Source of the DNA: Paraburkholderia mimosarum LMG 23256 = NBRC 106338
Lineage (GTDB): Bacteria > Pseudomonadota > Gammaproteobacteria > Burkholderiales > Burkholderiaceae
Reading direction: 5' to 3'
NCBI RefSeq assembly: GCF_000739815.1
Contig: NZ_BBJJ01000002.1
Coordinates: 124,001-188,000 of the forward strand
Length of the DNA stretch: 64,000 bases
Shown here: positions 19,996 to 33,010 of the stretch, in pieces
How the letters are laid out: each line of letters opens with the position of its first letter
How positions within the stretch are numbered: the first letter of the stretch is position 1
Program-made: the position numbers and the translations under genes
The notes under the pieces: model-generated
Told to the model about the DNA's origin: nothing
The model's database searches: none
Seen by the model: only the letters and a program-made list of their open reading frames with translations

Positions 19996-21267
19996 TCACT
20001 GCCGGCCTTCGCCGTGGCCGAGCACCACGTACTTGAGCGAGGTCAGGCCTTCGAGGCCGACCGGTCCGCGCGCGTGCAGCTTGTCGTTGGAAATGCCGAT
20101 CTCGGCGCCGAGGCCGAACTCGAAGCCGTCGGCGAAGCGCGTCGAGGCATTCACCATCACGCTCGCCGAATCGACTTCGCGCAGGAAGCGCATGGCGCGG
20201 TCGTGGTCTTCGGTCACGATCGCATCGGTATGGTGCGAGCCGTAGGCGTTGATGTGCTCGACCGCTTCATCGAGGTTGTCGACGACCTTCACCGCGAGCA
20301 CCGGAGCCAGGTATTCGGTGCGCCAGTCTTCTTCGGTCGCGTCCACGAGCGGGCTCACGCCGGCATCGGCGAGAATCGTCCGCGCCGCGGCGTCCACGCG
20401 CAGTTCCACGTCCTTCTCGCGATAGAGGCGGCCAAGCGGCGGCAGCACCTCATGCGCGATGCCGCGCGCCACGAGCAGCGTTTCCATCGTGTTGCAGGTG
20501 CCGTAGCGATGCGTCTTCGCGTTGTCGCACACGGTCAGCGCCTTCGCCAGATCGGCGCGGTCGTCCACGTACACATGGCAGATGCCGTCGAGGTGCTTGA
20601 TCATCGGCACGCGCGCCTCGGCCATCAGGCGTTCGATCAGGCTCTTGCCGCCGCGCGGCACGATCACATCGACGAATTCCGTCATGGTGATGAGCTTGCC
20701 CACCGCCGCGCGGTCCGCCGTTTCGACCACCTGCACCGCGTCCTGCGGCAGACCCGCCGCCGCCAGCCCTTCGCCGATCAGCTTCGCGAGCGCCGTGTTG
20801 CACTCGAGCGCCTCGGAGCCGCCGCGCAGGATCGTGGCGTTGCCCGACTTCAGACACAGCGCCGCCGCGTCGATCGTCACGTTCGGCCGCGACTCGTAGA
20901 TGATGCCGATCACGCCGAGCGGCACGCGCATCTGACCCACCTGGATACCGCTCGGGCGGAACTTGAGATTGCTGATCTCGCCGATCGGGTCCGCCAGCGC
21001 CGCGACCTGGCGCAGGCCCTCGACCATCGTCTTCAGCGCCTTGTCCGAGAGCGTGAGGCGGTCGATGAACGCCGCGTCGTGACCCTTCTCCTTCGCGCGG
21101 GCGAGGTCGCGTGCGTTCGCCGCCTTCAGCTGCGGCGCTTCGCGTTCGATGGCTTGCGCCACCGCTTCGAGCGCTGCGTTCTTCGCTGCCGTCGAGGCCC
21201 GTGCCATCGCGCGCGAAGCCTTGCGGGCGCGGCGGCCGAGGTCGGTCATGTACTGGTCGATATCCAT
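19996..21267 (-). CDS. proA: Glutamate-5-semialdehyde dehydrogenase (gamma-glutamyl phosphate reductase)
   Basis: Reduces gamma-glutamyl phosphate to glutamate-5-semialdehyde with NADPH in proline synthesis. It is 423 aa, close to the 417 aa of E. coli. The aldehyde dehydrogenase fold shows [18 protein letters not shown] core ([20 protein letters not shown]), VPRGGKSLI, and the catalytic Cys in [14 protein letters not shown]. The start at 21267 ([19 protein letters not shown]) was chosen over a G/C-rich extension to 21444. It sits downstream of holA in the conserved leuS-lptE-holA-proA order; proB is not in the window. Confidence 0.97.
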   Translation of the reverse strand: MDIDQYMTDLGRRARKASRAMARASTAAKNAALEAVAQAIEREAPQLKAANARDLARAKEKGHDAAFIDRLTLSDKALKTMVEGLRQVAALADPIGEISNLKFRPSGIQVGQMRVPLGVIGIIYESRPNVTIDAAALCLKSGNATILRGGSEALECNTALAKLIGEGLAAAGLPQDAVQVVETADRAAVGKLITMTEFVDVIVPRGGKSLIERLMAEARVPMIKHLDGICHVYVDDRADLAKALTVCDNAKTHRYGTCNTMETLLVARGIAHEVLPPLGRLYREKDVELRVDAAARTILADAGVSPLVDATEEDWRTEYLAPVLAVKVVDNLDEAVEHINAYGSHHTDAIVTEDHDRAMRFLREVDSASVMVNASTRFADGFEFGLGAEIGISNDKLHARGPVGLEGLTSLKYVVLGHGEGRQ

Positions 21268-21510
21268 GATGTCTTTTGTGGTGCGGCGCGCCAGACGTGG
21301 TTGGGTGGATGCGCACGCGCGGTTCGATTCAAATGCGGTTCGGACCGATTTTAATGCCAAGCCGCCGGGGTTTGCTGGGCATTCCCAGGATGCTGGGGCC
21401 ACGCTGATCGGGCACGCAAGCCTCTGAAGTGGCGAGCGGGACACACACGCAGCCGCGCAGCGGAGCGGATGCAGGTGCCGAAGCGCCGATTCGGGCGAGC
21501 GAGGAACGCT

Positions 21511-22692
21511 TCAGCCCGGCCGGCGCGACGGCCCTGCGGTGCGCGGTCGTGCCGCGGCCGCAGCGGCAGCCGCCGCGGCTGGGTTGCCCGGCTGAGCGCG
21601 AGCGGCAGCGTTGCCCCGCGCGGCCGGCGCAGCCGTGTCGCGTGGCGCGGCCACGGTCATCGCCAGTTCGAACAGCCCGTCCCAGGCATCGGGCGGCAAG
21701 GCATTGCGCCAGTCGGCGCGCGCCTGGCCGGAAAGCCCCTTCACCAGGCGGTCGAGCCGTGCCGCGAGCGCGAGGCCGCGTTCCAGCGTCTGCTCGGACA
21801 GGCGCGACAAAGCGGGGCCGATGAGCCGCTCGCGCGGCCCCCACACGCGGTTCTCGCGCAGCAGCATGGCGAGCGGCTTGCCCGCCGCCACGCCGCGCTT
21901 GATGCGCAGCAGCGTGCGAATTTCCTCGACGACCGCCCACAGCACCAGCACCGATGCCTCGCCCTCGCCGCGCAGGCCGTCGAGCATACGCGCGAGGCGG
22001 CCGACATCGCCCGTCAGCATCGCTTCGTTCAACTTGAAGACGTCGTAGCGCGCGACGTTGAGCACGGCGTCGTGAATCTGCTCGAAGCTCAGGACGCCTT
22101 GCGGATAAAGCAGGCCGAGCTTCTGGATTTCCTGATGGGCCGCCAGCAGGTTGCCTTCCACGCGCTCCGCCACGAATTGCAGCGCGCGCCGGCCGTCCTC
22201 GCCGGGCGCCACGCGCTGGCCTTGCAGCGCGAGACGCTGGCCGATCCAGTTCGGCAGTGCCGCGCGCTCGACAGGATCGACTTTGAGCGCCACACCGCCT
22301 TCAGCCAGTGCCGTGAACCACGCGGACTTCTGCGTGGCGGCGTCGAGGCGCGGCAACGTGACGAGCATCAGCACGTCGGGATTCGCGGCTGCCGCGAGCG
22401 TCTTGAGCGCGTCCGCACCTTCCTTGCCGGGCTTGCCCGAGGGAATGCGCAACTCCACCAGCTGGCGATCGCCGAAGAGCGACATCGACTGACTCGCGCC
22501 GAGGAGAGAGCTCCAGTCGAAGCCGCGCTCGACCGTGAACACCGAGCGGTCGGTGAAGCCCGCGGCGCGCGCGGCCGCACGGATGCGGTCGCACGCTTCC
22601 TGGGCCAGCAGGTGTTCGTCGCCGTAGACGACGTACAGGCCGGCCAGCCCTTTCGCGAGGTGCGGTTCGAGTGCGTCGGGTCGCAGTTGCAT
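21511..22692 (-). CDS. holA: DNA polymerase III delta subunit
   Basis: Clamp-loader subunit that opens the beta sliding clamp. It is 393 aa versus 343 in E. coli. The start MQLRPDALEPHLAKGLAGLY and YVVYGDEHLLAQEACDRIR match the DNA_pol3_delta N-terminal domain, and the middle carries LALQGQRVAPGEDGRRALQFVAERVEGNLLAAHQEIQKL-type helices. The extra length is a low-complexity Ala/Pro/Arg C-terminal tail including ten consecutive alanines. It lies between lptE and proA. Confidence 0.94.
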   Translation of the reverse strand: MQLRPDALEPHLAKGLAGLYVVYGDEHLLAQEACDRIRAAARAAGFTDRSVFTVERGFDWSSLLGASQSMSLFGDRQLVELRIPSGKPGKEGADALKTLAAAANPDVLMLVTLPRLDAATQKSAWFTALAEGGVALKVDPVERAALPNWIGQRLALQGQRVAPGEDGRRALQFVAERVEGNLLAAHQEIQKLGLLYPQGVLSFEQIHDAVLNVARYDVFKLNEAMLTGDVGRLARMLDGLRGEGEASVLVLWAVVEEIRTLLRIKRGVAAGKPLAMLLRENRVWGPRERLIGPALSRLSEQTLERGLALAARLDRLVKGLSGQARADWRNALPPDAWDGLFELAMTVAAPRDTAAPAARGNAAARAQPGNPAAAAAAAAAARPRTAGPSRRPG

Positions 22693-22735
22693 GGCGCTCG
22701 GTCGAAGTTCGCTCAGAAGGTGAAGACGGCGCGCA

Positions 22736-23299
22736 TCACAGCGGCGGCGGCGGCAGCGGCGCGCGCGGCGCCACGCCCGGCACGACCTGAGCGGGCGTCG
22801 GCGTGAGCGTCTTGACGACCGCGAGGCGCCGCATGAGCTGGTCGACGGCGTCCCGCTGCATATCGGCGAACAATAGATCGGCTTCCTGCATCTTGGCGGT
22901 CGCGAACTGAGAGCTATAGGTCATCGCGCGGTTCAGCCCGATCGTGCTCGGCTGCATCAGCAGGGTGCCGTCCGCGCTCACCAGCGAATAGTTCAGCCAG
23001 TAGTTGACCTGATATTCCTCGACTGCGCCGAGCGAGTTGAGCGTAAGCGTGCTGAAGCTTTGCGCTTCGGAAACGTGCAGCACGGCGTCGGCGTTGGCCA
23101 CCGAATCGACCACCACCGAATCGCTGCCGCCTTCGATCATGCGCGTGAGGCGCGCGGTGAACGGCGGCGGCCCGCCGACGACGGCGAGGCGCTTGAAAGC
23201 GAAGTTCTGCTCGCCGCGCAGCTGGAAGCCGCACGCCGACAGGACCAGCGCGCCGCCGGCCACGAGCGGGAACAACCTGAGGAACGATCTGCGAATCAC
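22736..23299 (-). CDS. lptE: LPS assembly lipoprotein LptE
   Basis: Outer-membrane lipoprotein that plugs and assembles LptD for lipopolysaccharide insertion. With a GTG start at 23299 it is 187 aa, begins MIRRSFLRLFPLVAGGALVL, and has lipobox LSAC with Cys22. The GTG has AGGGAG just upstream, while the alternative ATG at 23353 would place 18 unusual residues before the signal peptide. The conserved CGFQLRG motif directly after the lipobox is the hallmark of LptE. The C-terminus ends in a Pro-rich tail. The gene follows leuS, as in most proteobacteria. Confidence 0.93.
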   Translation of the reverse strand: MIRRSFLRLFPLVAGGALVLSACGFQLRGEQNFAFKRLAVVGGPPPFTARLTRMIEGGSDSVVVDSVANADAVLHVSEAQSFSTLTLNSLGAVEEYQVNYWLNYSLVSADGTLLMQPSTIGLNRAMTYSSQFATAKMQEADLLFADMQRDAVDQLMRRLAVVKTLTPTPAQVVPGVAPRAPLPPPPL

Positions 23300-23399
23300 A
23301 TGGACTCCCTGGGTTCGCGACAGAGTCGCCGGTGTCGGCGAGCGGCGCAGCACGCGTTTGTCTTGCGCTGCGCCGCTGCCAGCATGGCCTGGATTGCCT

Positions 23400-26108
<2,709 letters not shown>

Positions 26109-26147
26109 TCAAAGGAAACGTTGATTATACCGTCGACTGGCGCGTGC

Positions 26148-26579
26148 TCAGTGCGCGCCGGTGGCAGGCTCGGTCACGAAGCCGAGTCGAGTGAGGCCGG
26201 CCTGCTGCGCGGCGCCCATCACCTGGGCGATCACGTCGTAGCGCGTCTCGCGCGCGGCGCGCAGCTGCAGATCGGGCTGCTGAGCCTCGGGCGCCTTGCC
26301 GGCGGCCGTGAAGCGCGCGCGCAGCTCGTCGAGCGTGATGGGCTGGGCGTTCCAGTAGAGCTTGCCGGCGGCGTCGATGGACAGCGTGACGGTCTGCGCC
26401 GTCTGCCGCGCGGCCTCTGCCTCGACTTTCGGCAAATCCAGCCGGATCGCGTGCGTGAAGAGCGGCGCGGTAATGATGAAGATGACGAGCAGCACGAGCA
26501 TGACGTCGATGAGCGGCGTCATGTTGATGTCCGACATCGGTGCCGAATCGCGCTTCTTTTCGAGTCCGCCGAATGCCAT
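26148..26579 (-). CDS. exbD: Biopolymer transport protein ExbD/TolR
   Basis: A 143-aa inner-membrane protein with a single N-terminal helix and a periplasmic domain, part of the proton-driven ExbB-ExbD motor. The motif SDINMTPLIDVMLVLLVIFI includes the membrane Asp that carries protons. The start at 26579 (MAFGGLEKKRDSAPMSDI) is 11 bases after exbB. No tonB, tolA, tolB or pal lies nearby, so whether it energises TonB- or Tol-type transport cannot be told from context. Confidence 0.92.
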   Translation of the reverse strand: MAFGGLEKKRDSAPMSDINMTPLIDVMLVLLVIFIITAPLFTHAIRLDLPKVEAEAARQTAQTVTLSIDAAGKLYWNAQPITLDELRARFTAAGKAPEAQQPDLQLRAARETRYDVIAQVMGAAQQAGLTRLGFVTEPATGAH

Positions 26580-26590
26580 GACTGTCGCTC

Positions 26591-27319
26591 CTACGACTCC
26601 GCGCGCACGCCTTCGCGCAATGTGCCCTGCGTGCCTTCGCGGCGCAGCGGCGCACCCTCGGGCGCGCAGGCATAAGCGTGCAGGTCGTGCGCGAAGCCGT
26701 CGAGATCGTCGCAAAGCTGGCGCACGAGGCGGCCCAGCACGTTATAGGCAAGCACCGCGGGAATCGCGACGACGAGGCCGAAGGCCGTCATGATGAGCGC
26801 CTCGCCCACCGGGCCGGCTACGTTCTCGATCATTGCCTGGCCGCTCGCGGCGATGCTGCCGAGCGCGTGATAGATGCCCCAGACCGTGCCGAGCAACCCG
26901 ACGAACGGCGCCGTGCTGCCCACCGAGGCGAGCAGCACCTGCCCGAACTCGAGCCGCCGCTGCGACGCCTGCAACGCGCCGCGCAGCGCGCGCAGCACAC
27001 GCTCGCCGCGGTCCACGCGCGCGAGCATCATGCCGGGGGCGTCGGCTTCCTCGGCGGCGAGCGCCGCCTGGGCGAGCGGCAGGAACACGCGCTCGTGGTC
27101 GACCGCTCCCATGGCGGCCACGCCGTCCGCGAGCGTGCGCGCCTGCCAGAAGCGGGCAATGGCGCGCGGGCCTTGGCGCTTCGCGCGCAGGAGCACCCAG
27201 CTCTTCACGATGAGAAAGCACCAGCTCGCGATCGACATGGCGAGCAGGACCCACGCTACGGCGTGGGTGACCGCGTCGCCGGTCTGCAGATAGTGAATGA
27301 CCCCGGAACTCGCTGCCAT
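26591..27319 (-). CDS. exbB: MotA/TolQ/ExbB proton channel family protein
   Basis: A 242-aa inner-membrane protein with three hydrophobic segments. The TolQ/ExbB signature GSTAPFVGLLGTVWGIYHAL and the later GPVGEALIMTAFGLVVAIPA line the proton path. The frame is open far upstream through dapB, but the start at 27319 (MAASSGVIHYLQTGDAVTHA) matches the family and the first helix. It forms an operon with exbD and is 59 bases downstream of dapB. Confidence 0.92.
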   Translation of the reverse strand: MAASSGVIHYLQTGDAVTHAVAWVLLAMSIASWCFLIVKSWVLLRAKRQGPRAIARFWQARTLADGVAAMGAVDHERVFLPLAQAALAAEEADAPGMMLARVDRGERVLRALRGALQASQRRLEFGQVLLASVGSTAPFVGLLGTVWGIYHALGSIAASGQAMIENVAGPVGEALIMTAFGLVVAIPAVLAYNVLGRLVRQLCDDLDGFAHDLHAYACAPEGAPLRREGTQGTLREGVRAES

Positions 27320-27378
27320 CGGACCTCGCTCACTGTCTGTCCGGCGCCGTGGGTGGCCCGGACGGTGGAAAAAGCCGC

Positions 27379-28176
27379 TCAGCGCAGGCCGAGCACGTCC
27401 TGCATATCGTACAGGCCGGTGGCCTTGTCCTGCAGAAAGCGCGCGGCGCGCACGCTGCCTTGTGCGTACGAGAGACGGCTCGACGATTTGTGCGTGATCT
27501 CGATGCGCTCGCCGATGCCCGCGAACAGCACCGTATGATCGCCGACGATGTCTCCGCCGCGAATCGCCGAAAACCCGATCGTCGAGGGGTCGCGCTCGCC
27601 CGTCACACCCTCGCGGCCGTACACGGCGCATTTGTCGAGGTCGCGGCCCAGCGCGCGCGCCACGGCCTCGCCCATCGCAAGCGCGGTGCCCGACGGGGCG
27701 TCCACCTTGTGGCGATGATGGGCCTCGATGATCTCGATGTCGTAGCCGGTCTCGAAAAAGCGCGCCGCATATTCGAGCAGCTTGAGCGTGACGTTCACGC
27801 CCACGCTCATGTTCGCCGCGAACACGATGCCGGTCTTTTGCGCGGCCGCGCCGAGCTGCGCCTTTTGCTGGGCGTCGAAGCCGGTCGTGCCGATCACCAT
27901 TTTCACGCCGTGGCGCTGCGCCGCCTCGAGGTGCACGAGCGTGCCTTCGGGGCGCGTGAAGTCGATCAGACAGTCGCTTTGCGCGAAGACCTGCTCGATG
28001 TCGTCGGAGATGCGCACGCCGGTTTCCTTGCCGAGGAACGCGCCCGCGTCCTGGCCGAGGGCGGTCGAGCCCTTGCGCACGAGCGCGCCCGAGAGCGTGA
28101 CATCGGGAGAAGCGAGGACGGTTTCGATGAGCATGCGGCCCATGCGGCCCGATGCGCCGGCGATTGCGATTTTCAT
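27379..28176 (-). CDS. dapB: 4-hydroxy-tetrahydrodipicolinate reductase
   Basis: Reduces 4-hydroxy-tetrahydrodipicolinate with NAD(P)H in the diaminopimelate/lysine route. It is 265 aa. The cofactor loop GASGRMGRM is near the N-terminus (about residues 7-15), and the substrate loop has [16 protein letters not shown] with the catalytic His and Lys. The start at 28176 ([13 protein letters not shown]) is clear. It lies between bamE and exbB in the minus-strand run. Confidence 0.97.
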   Translation of the reverse strand: MKIAIAGASGRMGRMLIETVLASPDVTLSGALVRKGSTALGQDAGAFLGKETGVRISDDIEQVFAQSDCLIDFTRPEGTLVHLEAAQRHGVKMVIGTTGFDAQQKAQLGAAAQKTGIVFAANMSVGVNVTLKLLEYAARFFETGYDIEIIEAHHRHKVDAPSGTALAMGEAVARALGRDLDKCAVYGREGVTGERDPSTIGFSAIRGGDIVGDHTVLFAGIGERIEITHKSSSRLSYAQGSVRAARFLQDKATGLYDMQDVLGLR

Positions 28177-28381
28177 GAGTCTTCCTGCGGGTTTTGCTGC
28201 GAGCTTTCCTCGCAAGGTGCCGCCGGCCGCCGCGCGTCGCGCCGCGTCCAGCCACCCTCAAATAAACGCGGCGGCCCGAAGCCGCCGGCTCGACACGTGG
28301 CGCGCCGCGCGCACCACGCCCTGATTGTCTGACCGCCGCGGACAGCCGGATCGTTGATGCCTGGCAACCGCTGCGCTACGG

Positions 28382-29323
28382 TCAGTTGGGAGCCACAGCC
28401 CCGGAAGCCGGCACGGTGGGCGGCGCCGCGAGGGCCGAATCCCGCGCCGGCCCCGAGGGCGGCGGCGCATTGTTGTCGCCGGTGCCCTGGGCGCCGGCAG
28501 TCGGGCCCACCGGGTTGCTCGGCGGCACGCCCTGGATCTGGGGCGGCGGTTGACGATGCAACTGGACCTGCGACGGCATCGTGCCGACGTTCTGCGGCAA
28601 CGCCGACGAAGTGGGATTGCCCGCGCGCACCGAAGGCGTGAGGCCTGTCGGCGTTTGCACCGCTTCGGTGGCGCGGTTCGCGGCGGCGGCGGCCTGCGCG
28701 TTGGCGTCCTGCGGCAGAGCATTGGTGGCCGCGCCGACTTCGGACGACGGCGTGCGCACCGTGTCGACCACGGTCGGGCCGGTCGCGCTCGAAGTCTCGG
28801 TTGCCGCACCGGATGCAGCGGCTGCGGCGGCAGGCGCCGAAGCGCCCGACGCCGGCGCAGCGGCGACGGCGTGCTTCTTGCCGCTGCGGTCGCCGTCGAT
28901 TTCGGCGAGCAGTTCGAGGTTGGACGGGAGGTCTTCGCCGCCCGACCAGCTCGCCACACGGTCGCCTTCGAACAGCACGACGAAGTCGCGCTGCTGGACC
29001 ACGGCGGTCGAGCCGCGCTTGAAATAGAAGATGTAGTCCCAGCGGTTCGCATGGAACATGTCGGTGAGGAGCGGCGTGCCGAGCAGTTGCTTGACCTCGG
29101 CCCGCGACATGCCAACGCGCATTTGCGCCGCGGCTTCCGCCGAAACGAAGTTGCCTTGCACGATGGTAATGCGATAAGGCGTGATGCTTTGGGCCACGCG
29201 CTGCGTCACGCTGTCGTAGGATTTGCAGCCGGCGAGCGCCGCGAACGCGGCCGCAGCCAGCAGGGTGCACGCCAGGCGGCCGCCGTACATGCGTCGGCCG
29301 ATCGTTGTGAATTCTGGAATCAT
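28382..29323 (-). CDS. bamE: Outer membrane assembly factor BamE with long C-terminal extension
   Basis: Lipoprotein subunit of the BAM complex that inserts beta-barrel proteins. The start at 29323 has GAGGGA just upstream; the lipobox LAGC places the lipidated Cys at residue 33. The SmpA/OmlA domain (about 40-145) includes YRITIVQGNF, GMSRAEVKQLLGTPLLTDMF and RWDYIFYFKRG. The protein is 313 aa against 113 in E. coli: the last 150 or so residues are rich in Ala, Pro, Thr and Asn and look disordered. Divergent fur lies upstream, the conserved bamE/fur arrangement. Confidence 0.92.
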   Translation of the reverse strand: MIPEFTTIGRRMYGGRLACTLLAAAAFAALAGCKSYDSVTQRVAQSITPYRITIVQGNFVSAEAAAQMRVGMSRAEVKQLLGTPLLTDMFHANRWDYIFYFKRGSTAVVQQRDFVVLFEGDRVASWSGGEDLPSNLELLAEIDGDRSGKKHAVAAAPASGASAPAAAAAASGAATETSSATGPTVVDTVRTPSSEVGAATNALPQDANAQAAAAANRATEAVQTPTGLTPSVRAGNPTSSALPQNVGTMPSQVQLHRQPPPQIQGVPPSNPVGPTAGAQGTGDNNAPPPSGPARDSALAAPPTVPASGAVAPN

Positions 29324-29460
29324 TTCCCTCACCGTGCGGGCTTTTTCGCGAAGCCGCGCGTGTTCTCTAGAAGTTCGTTCGAAGTTCTGCCGAAAATGCC
29401 CGTGACGGCAAAAACCCATTAACATAAGAACCTAGCATTGTACTCCAGGGACTTATCGTC

Positions 29461-29889
29461 ATGACCAATCCAACCGATCTCAAGAACATCGGTCTCAAGG
29501 CGACGCTGCCTCGCCTCAAGATCCTGGAGATTTTTCAGCACAGCGCCGTGCGTCACCTCACCGCCGAAGACGTCTATCGCAATCTGCTGAACGAGGAGCT
29601 CGACATCGGCCTCGCCACGGTTTATCGGGTTCTCACGCAGTTCGAGCAGGCCGGGCTGCTCACGCGCAGCAACTTCGAATCGGGCAAGGCGGTGTTCGAG
29701 CTCAACGAAGGCACCCACCACGACCACCTCGTGTGCCTCGACTGCGGCATCGTCGAAGAATTCTTCGACCCCGAAATCGAGAAGCGCCAGCAGATGATCG
29801 CCAACGAGCGCGGCTTCAAGCTTCAGGAGCATGCGCTCGCCATGTATGGCACCTGCACGAAGGAAAACTGCCCGCACCGCAAGCACTGA
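29461..29889 (+). CDS. fur: Ferric uptake regulator
   Basis: Fe(II)-dependent repressor of iron-uptake genes, 142 aa. The N-terminal winged helix contains [17 protein letters not shown] and the dimerisation domain has the metal site [12 protein letters not shown], with the C-terminal cysteine pair in [11 protein letters not shown]. The start at 29461 is the family start ([20 protein letters not shown]). It is divergent from bamE and closed by a strong terminator. No clear Fur box was recognised in the 137-base intergenic region, though it was not scored quantitatively. Confidence 0.97.
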   Translation: MTNPTDLKNIGLKATLPRLKILEIFQHSAVRHLTAEDVYRNLLNEELDIGLATVYRVLTQFEQAGLLTRSNFESGKAVFELNEGTHHDHLVCLDCGIVEEFFDPEIEKRQQMIANERGFKLQEHALAMYGTCTKENCPHRKH

Positions 29890-29912
29890 ACTGCGTCAAG
29901 CGGGATAAAAGC

Positions 29913-29945
29913 AAACGCCACGGCAGACCTGCCGTGGCGTTTTCG
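29913..29945. terminator. Intrinsic terminator after fur
   Basis: Stem AACGCCACGGCA/TGCCGTGGCGTT with a GACC loop, followed by TTTT on the plus strand. Confidence 0.85.
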
Positions 29946-30021
29946 TTTGGGCGCTGCCGTGTTTCGATTTCCCGGTGGCCTGGCGAGCCGATCTTGCAAA
30001 AGCTGCCGGCCAGGCCGGATC

Positions 30022-30534
30022 TCAGGCGAGCGCGAGCAGCGTATCGGCGGGCTCCAGCCGCCAGGCGCGCTCGAGCGTGATCTCGTCGCAGTTCGGCTGC
30101 GCGCCGCCCCGGTCGATCACAAGGAAGTCGCTCACGCGGTCGAAGGCGAGCAGCGGATGATGCCAGACGCCCTTGGCGTAATTGACGCCCTGCCCGGGCG
30201 CGGCCCAGAACGCCCGCATCCGCGCCGGATCGAACTCGCCCGCGGGCGCGACCACGATGGCGTAGCGCGCCCCGCCGAGCGGCACGAACGCCTGGCTGCC
30301 GAGCGGATGCCGCTCCATCATCGCAATTTCGACGGGCCACGCGCGCGGCTGGGCGCGAAACACGCTGACGATGGGCCGGCCGCCCGCCTCGTTCACATCG
30401 AGCGTGGCGAGGTCGTGGAAGCGCTCGGTCGTGCCGCCGTTGATCGGAAAGTGGCGGGCGCCTTCGAGTTCGATGACGTCGCCGAACGGCGCGAACGCCG
30501 CGCGCGTCAGCGGTTCCATGCGCAGGGTTTGCAT
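30022..30534 (-). CDS. allA: Ureidoglycolate lyase
   Basis: Splits ureidoglycolate to glyoxylate and urea, the step after allantoicase in purine breakdown. It is 170 aa, the AllA family length. Recognisable segments are [13 protein letters not shown] near the start, [16 protein letters not shown] and [10 protein letters not shown], whose histidines belong to the cupin-fold active site. The start at 30534 ([10 protein letters not shown]) was preferred over a 27-residue extension that overlaps alc. It lies 13 bases downstream of alc on the same strand. Confidence 0.93.
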   Translation of the reverse strand: MQTLRMEPLTRAAFAPFGDVIELEGARHFPINGGTTERFHDLATLDVNEAGGRPIVSVFRAQPRAWPVEIAMMERHPLGSQAFVPLGGARYAIVVAPAGEFDPARMRAFWAAPGQGVNYAKGVWHHPLLAFDRVSDFLVIDRGGAQPNCDEITLERAWRLEPADTLLALA

Positions 30535-30547
30535 CCCGGCTCCTCGC

Positions 30548-31567
30548 TCAAACGGGTTCGCCCCACAGGCGCAGGCGCGAGACGCCGCCGTCGGGGAAGA
30601 TGTTGAAACGCACATGCGTGACCGCGCCGAGCGCCGCCACGCCGTCCTCGAACACGTGCTGCTTGTCCATTTCCAGCTTCTGCTCGCCGAGCAGCGTCGG
30701 CCAGAACATCGCCTGGGTCACGAGCGACTCGTCGGTGCCGCCCGCCACGCTGGCCGCCTGGAGTGAACAGCGGTCCGGATAGTTGCCCTTGAAGTGTGCG
30801 GTATCGACTTCGATCCTGCGGATGATGCCGGGCCGCGCGAGCGCCACGATCGCCCAGTCGTTGCCCGGCTCGCGGCGGCGGCGGGTCTCCCAGCCGTCGC
30901 CCATGTTCACGCCGCGGCCCGGCATGAGCAGCGTCGAGGCGAGCCCGAAATGCTGATTGTTGGCCGCGACGAGATACGCGCCGTTCTCGATCGCCGCGAG
31001 GTCGACGAGGCTGCCGCGCGCGAGCGTGCTCCAGTCGCGCCGGGGCTGGCCGTACACTCGCAGGCGCGCGAGGCCGCCATCGGGATAGAGATTCACCCGC
31101 AAATGCGTGAACGCGCGCGTGTCGCTCACATCGACGTAGTGATGCTGGTTGCCCTGCAGGGTCGTGGCCGGGACGATGGTCTGCCAGTCGGCATTGTCGC
31201 CCGGCGCTTCGTCGTCGCCCGTCGGCGCGTAGCACGCCTCGATCGACGCCGCCGGCGGAAAGTTGCCCGTGAAATGGCTCGTGTCCAGATCCACGCCGTA
31301 GATCACCCCGGGGCGCGCGAGCCGCACCACGCAGAAGTCGTGTCCCGTCGTGCGCTTGCGACGGGTTTCCCAGCCGTCCATCCACTTGCCGTGGTCATCG
31401 TACTTGCCGGGGATGAAGACCGCGGGCTGCGGATCGAGCATGCGCTCCTTCGGCGCGAAGAACTCGTCGCTCGCATGGAGCGCACGGGCGCCGAGACGCG
31501 GATCGGCGAGGTTCATGTAGCGGCGCGTGAAGGCGGGAGCGTTCGGGTCGAGAGTCGGAATGGCCAT
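30548..31567 (-). CDS. alc: Allantoicase
   Basis: Hydrolyses allantoate to ureidoglycolate and urea. The 339-aa protein is an internal duplication: [20 protein letters not shown] in the C-terminal half repeats [20 protein letters not shown] in the N-terminal half, and each half has a TSHFTGNFP / TAHFKGNYP motif, the hallmark of allantoicase. It precedes allA. Genes for allantoinase, uricase and allantoin transport are not in the window, so only the last part of ureide breakdown is encoded here. Confidence 0.95.
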   Translation of the reverse strand: MAIPTLDPNAPAFTRRYMNLADPRLGARALHASDEFFAPKERMLDPQPAVFIPGKYDDHGKWMDGWETRRKRTTGHDFCVVRLARPGVIYGVDLDTSHFTGNFPPAASIEACYAPTGDDEAPGDNADWQTIVPATTLQGNQHHYVDVSDTRAFTHLRVNLYPDGGLARLRVYGQPRRDWSTLARGSLVDLAAIENGAYLVAANNQHFGLASTLLMPGRGVNMGDGWETRRRREPGNDWAIVALARPGIIRRIEVDTAHFKGNYPDRCSLQAASVAGGTDESLVTQAMFWPTLLGEQKLEMDKQHVFEDGVAALGAVTHVRFNIFPDGGVSRLRLWGEPV

Positions 31568-31625
31568 GATGGTGTCGTTCGCTAAATGTTCAGTTATCCA
31601 GATGAAAGTGCGACGGGATGAAAGC

Positions 31626-32969
31626 TCAGGCGTGAGCCGGCTTGCCGCCGAGCGGGTCCTCCTCGCCTTGCGCTTCGCCTGCGTCGCCCATACCGGCGGG
31701 CGCGTACAGGAAGCCTTCGTCGCGATTCAGCACGCGTCTCGCGCGCGCCTTGTCGATGTCGCGCTCCCACACCGCGACCACCACCGTCGCGACGCAGTTG
31801 CCGATGAGGTTCGTGAGCGCGCGGGCGATGCCGACGAACCAGTCCACCGGCAGGATCAGCACGAGGCCGAGCACGGGAATCGCGGGAATGGCGGAAAGCG
31901 TGGCCGCAAGGATCACGATGGCCGAACCGGGAATGCCGTGCGCGCCCTTCGAGGTGACGAGCGAGACGAGCACCACGACGATGAGGTCGTGCATCGACAG
32001 CGGCGTGTTGGTGGCCTGCGCGATGAAAATCACGGCGAGCGTGAGGTAGATCGAGAAGCCGTCGAGGTTGAACGAGTAGCCGGTCGGGATCACGAGACCC
32101 ACGGTGGAGTCCTTCACGCCCATCCATTCGAGCTTGCGCATGACCTGCGGCAGCACGGCGTCCGACGAGGCGGTGCCGAGCACGATCGAAAGCTCTTCGC
32201 GCAGATAGCGGATCAGCTTGAACACGTTGAAGCCCGCGAGCCGCATGACGATACCGAGCACCACCGCGACGAACACGATGCAGCTCGCGTAGAAAACGAT
32301 CACGAGCAGGCCGAGCTGCTTGAGCGACGCGACGCCGTAGGTGCCGGTCGTGAAAGCGATCGCGCCGAGCACGCCGAGCGGCGCGAGCTTGATGATGAAG
32401 CCCATCACGCGGAAGAACACCTGCGCGAGCTCGTCGATGATCGAATTCACGCGCTGCGCTTTCGGGCCGAGCAGCGAGAGCGCGCTGCCGAACAGCACCG
32501 AGAACACGAGAATCTGCAGGATGTCGCCCTTCGCAAACGCGTCGAAGGCCGTGTCGGGAATGATCTTGAGCAGGAACGCGGCGGTGTCCTTGAGGCTCTT
32601 CGCGTGCTCGGTGTAGGTCGCAAGCGATGCGGCGTCGAGCGAATGCAGATCGACGTTCATGCCCGCGCCCGGACGCGTGAGATACGCGAGCACGGCGCCG
32701 ATCACGAGGGCGAGCGTCGTCATCGCTTCGAAGTAGATCACCGACTTCAGACCGACGCGGCCCACCTTCTTGAGGTCGCCCGCGTGCGCCATACCGCTCA
32801 CGACCACGCAGAACACAATGGGCCCGATCACCATCTTGATGAGCTTGAGAAAACCGTCGCCGAGCGGTCTGAGCGACTGGGCGAAATGGGGAAACACCGC
32901 GCCAACGACGATGCCCAGCACGAGGGCGATGACTACGCGGCCAAACAGCGAATTGAAGAACTTCGTCAC
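31626..32969 (-). CDS. dctA: C4-dicarboxylate:H+/Na+ symporter
   Basis: Imports succinate, fumarate and malate (DAACS family), 447 aa with eight hydrophobic spans. The family markers [29 protein letters not shown] and [15 protein letters not shown] are present. A GTG start at 32969 is indicated by AGGAGAG just upstream. The promoter at 33038-33066 drives it, with a predicted FCD-regulator operator immediately downstream of the start site, so it is expected to be repressed by the divergent GntR gene. Confidence 0.93.
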   Translation of the reverse strand: MTKFFNSLFGRVVIALVLGIVVGAVFPHFAQSLRPLGDGFLKLIKMVIGPIVFCVVVSGMAHAGDLKKVGRVGLKSVIYFEAMTTLALVIGAVLAYLTRPGAGMNVDLHSLDAASLATYTEHAKSLKDTAAFLLKIIPDTAFDAFAKGDILQILVFSVLFGSALSLLGPKAQRVNSIIDELAQVFFRVMGFIIKLAPLGVLGAIAFTTGTYGVASLKQLGLLVIVFYASCIVFVAVVLGIVMRLAGFNVFKLIRYLREELSIVLGTASSDAVLPQVMRKLEWMGVKDSTVGLVIPTGYSFNLDGFSIYLTLAVIFIAQATNTPLSMHDLIVVVLVSLVTSKGAHGIPGSAIVILAATLSAIPAIPVLGLVLILPVDWFVGIARALTNLIGNCVATVVVAVWERDIDKARARRVLNRDEGFLYAPAGMGDAGEAQGEEDPLGGKPAHA

Positions 32970-33010
32970 GACTCTCTCCTGAGGGCAAGTGGAGCAAGCA
33001 ACTGTTCGGA

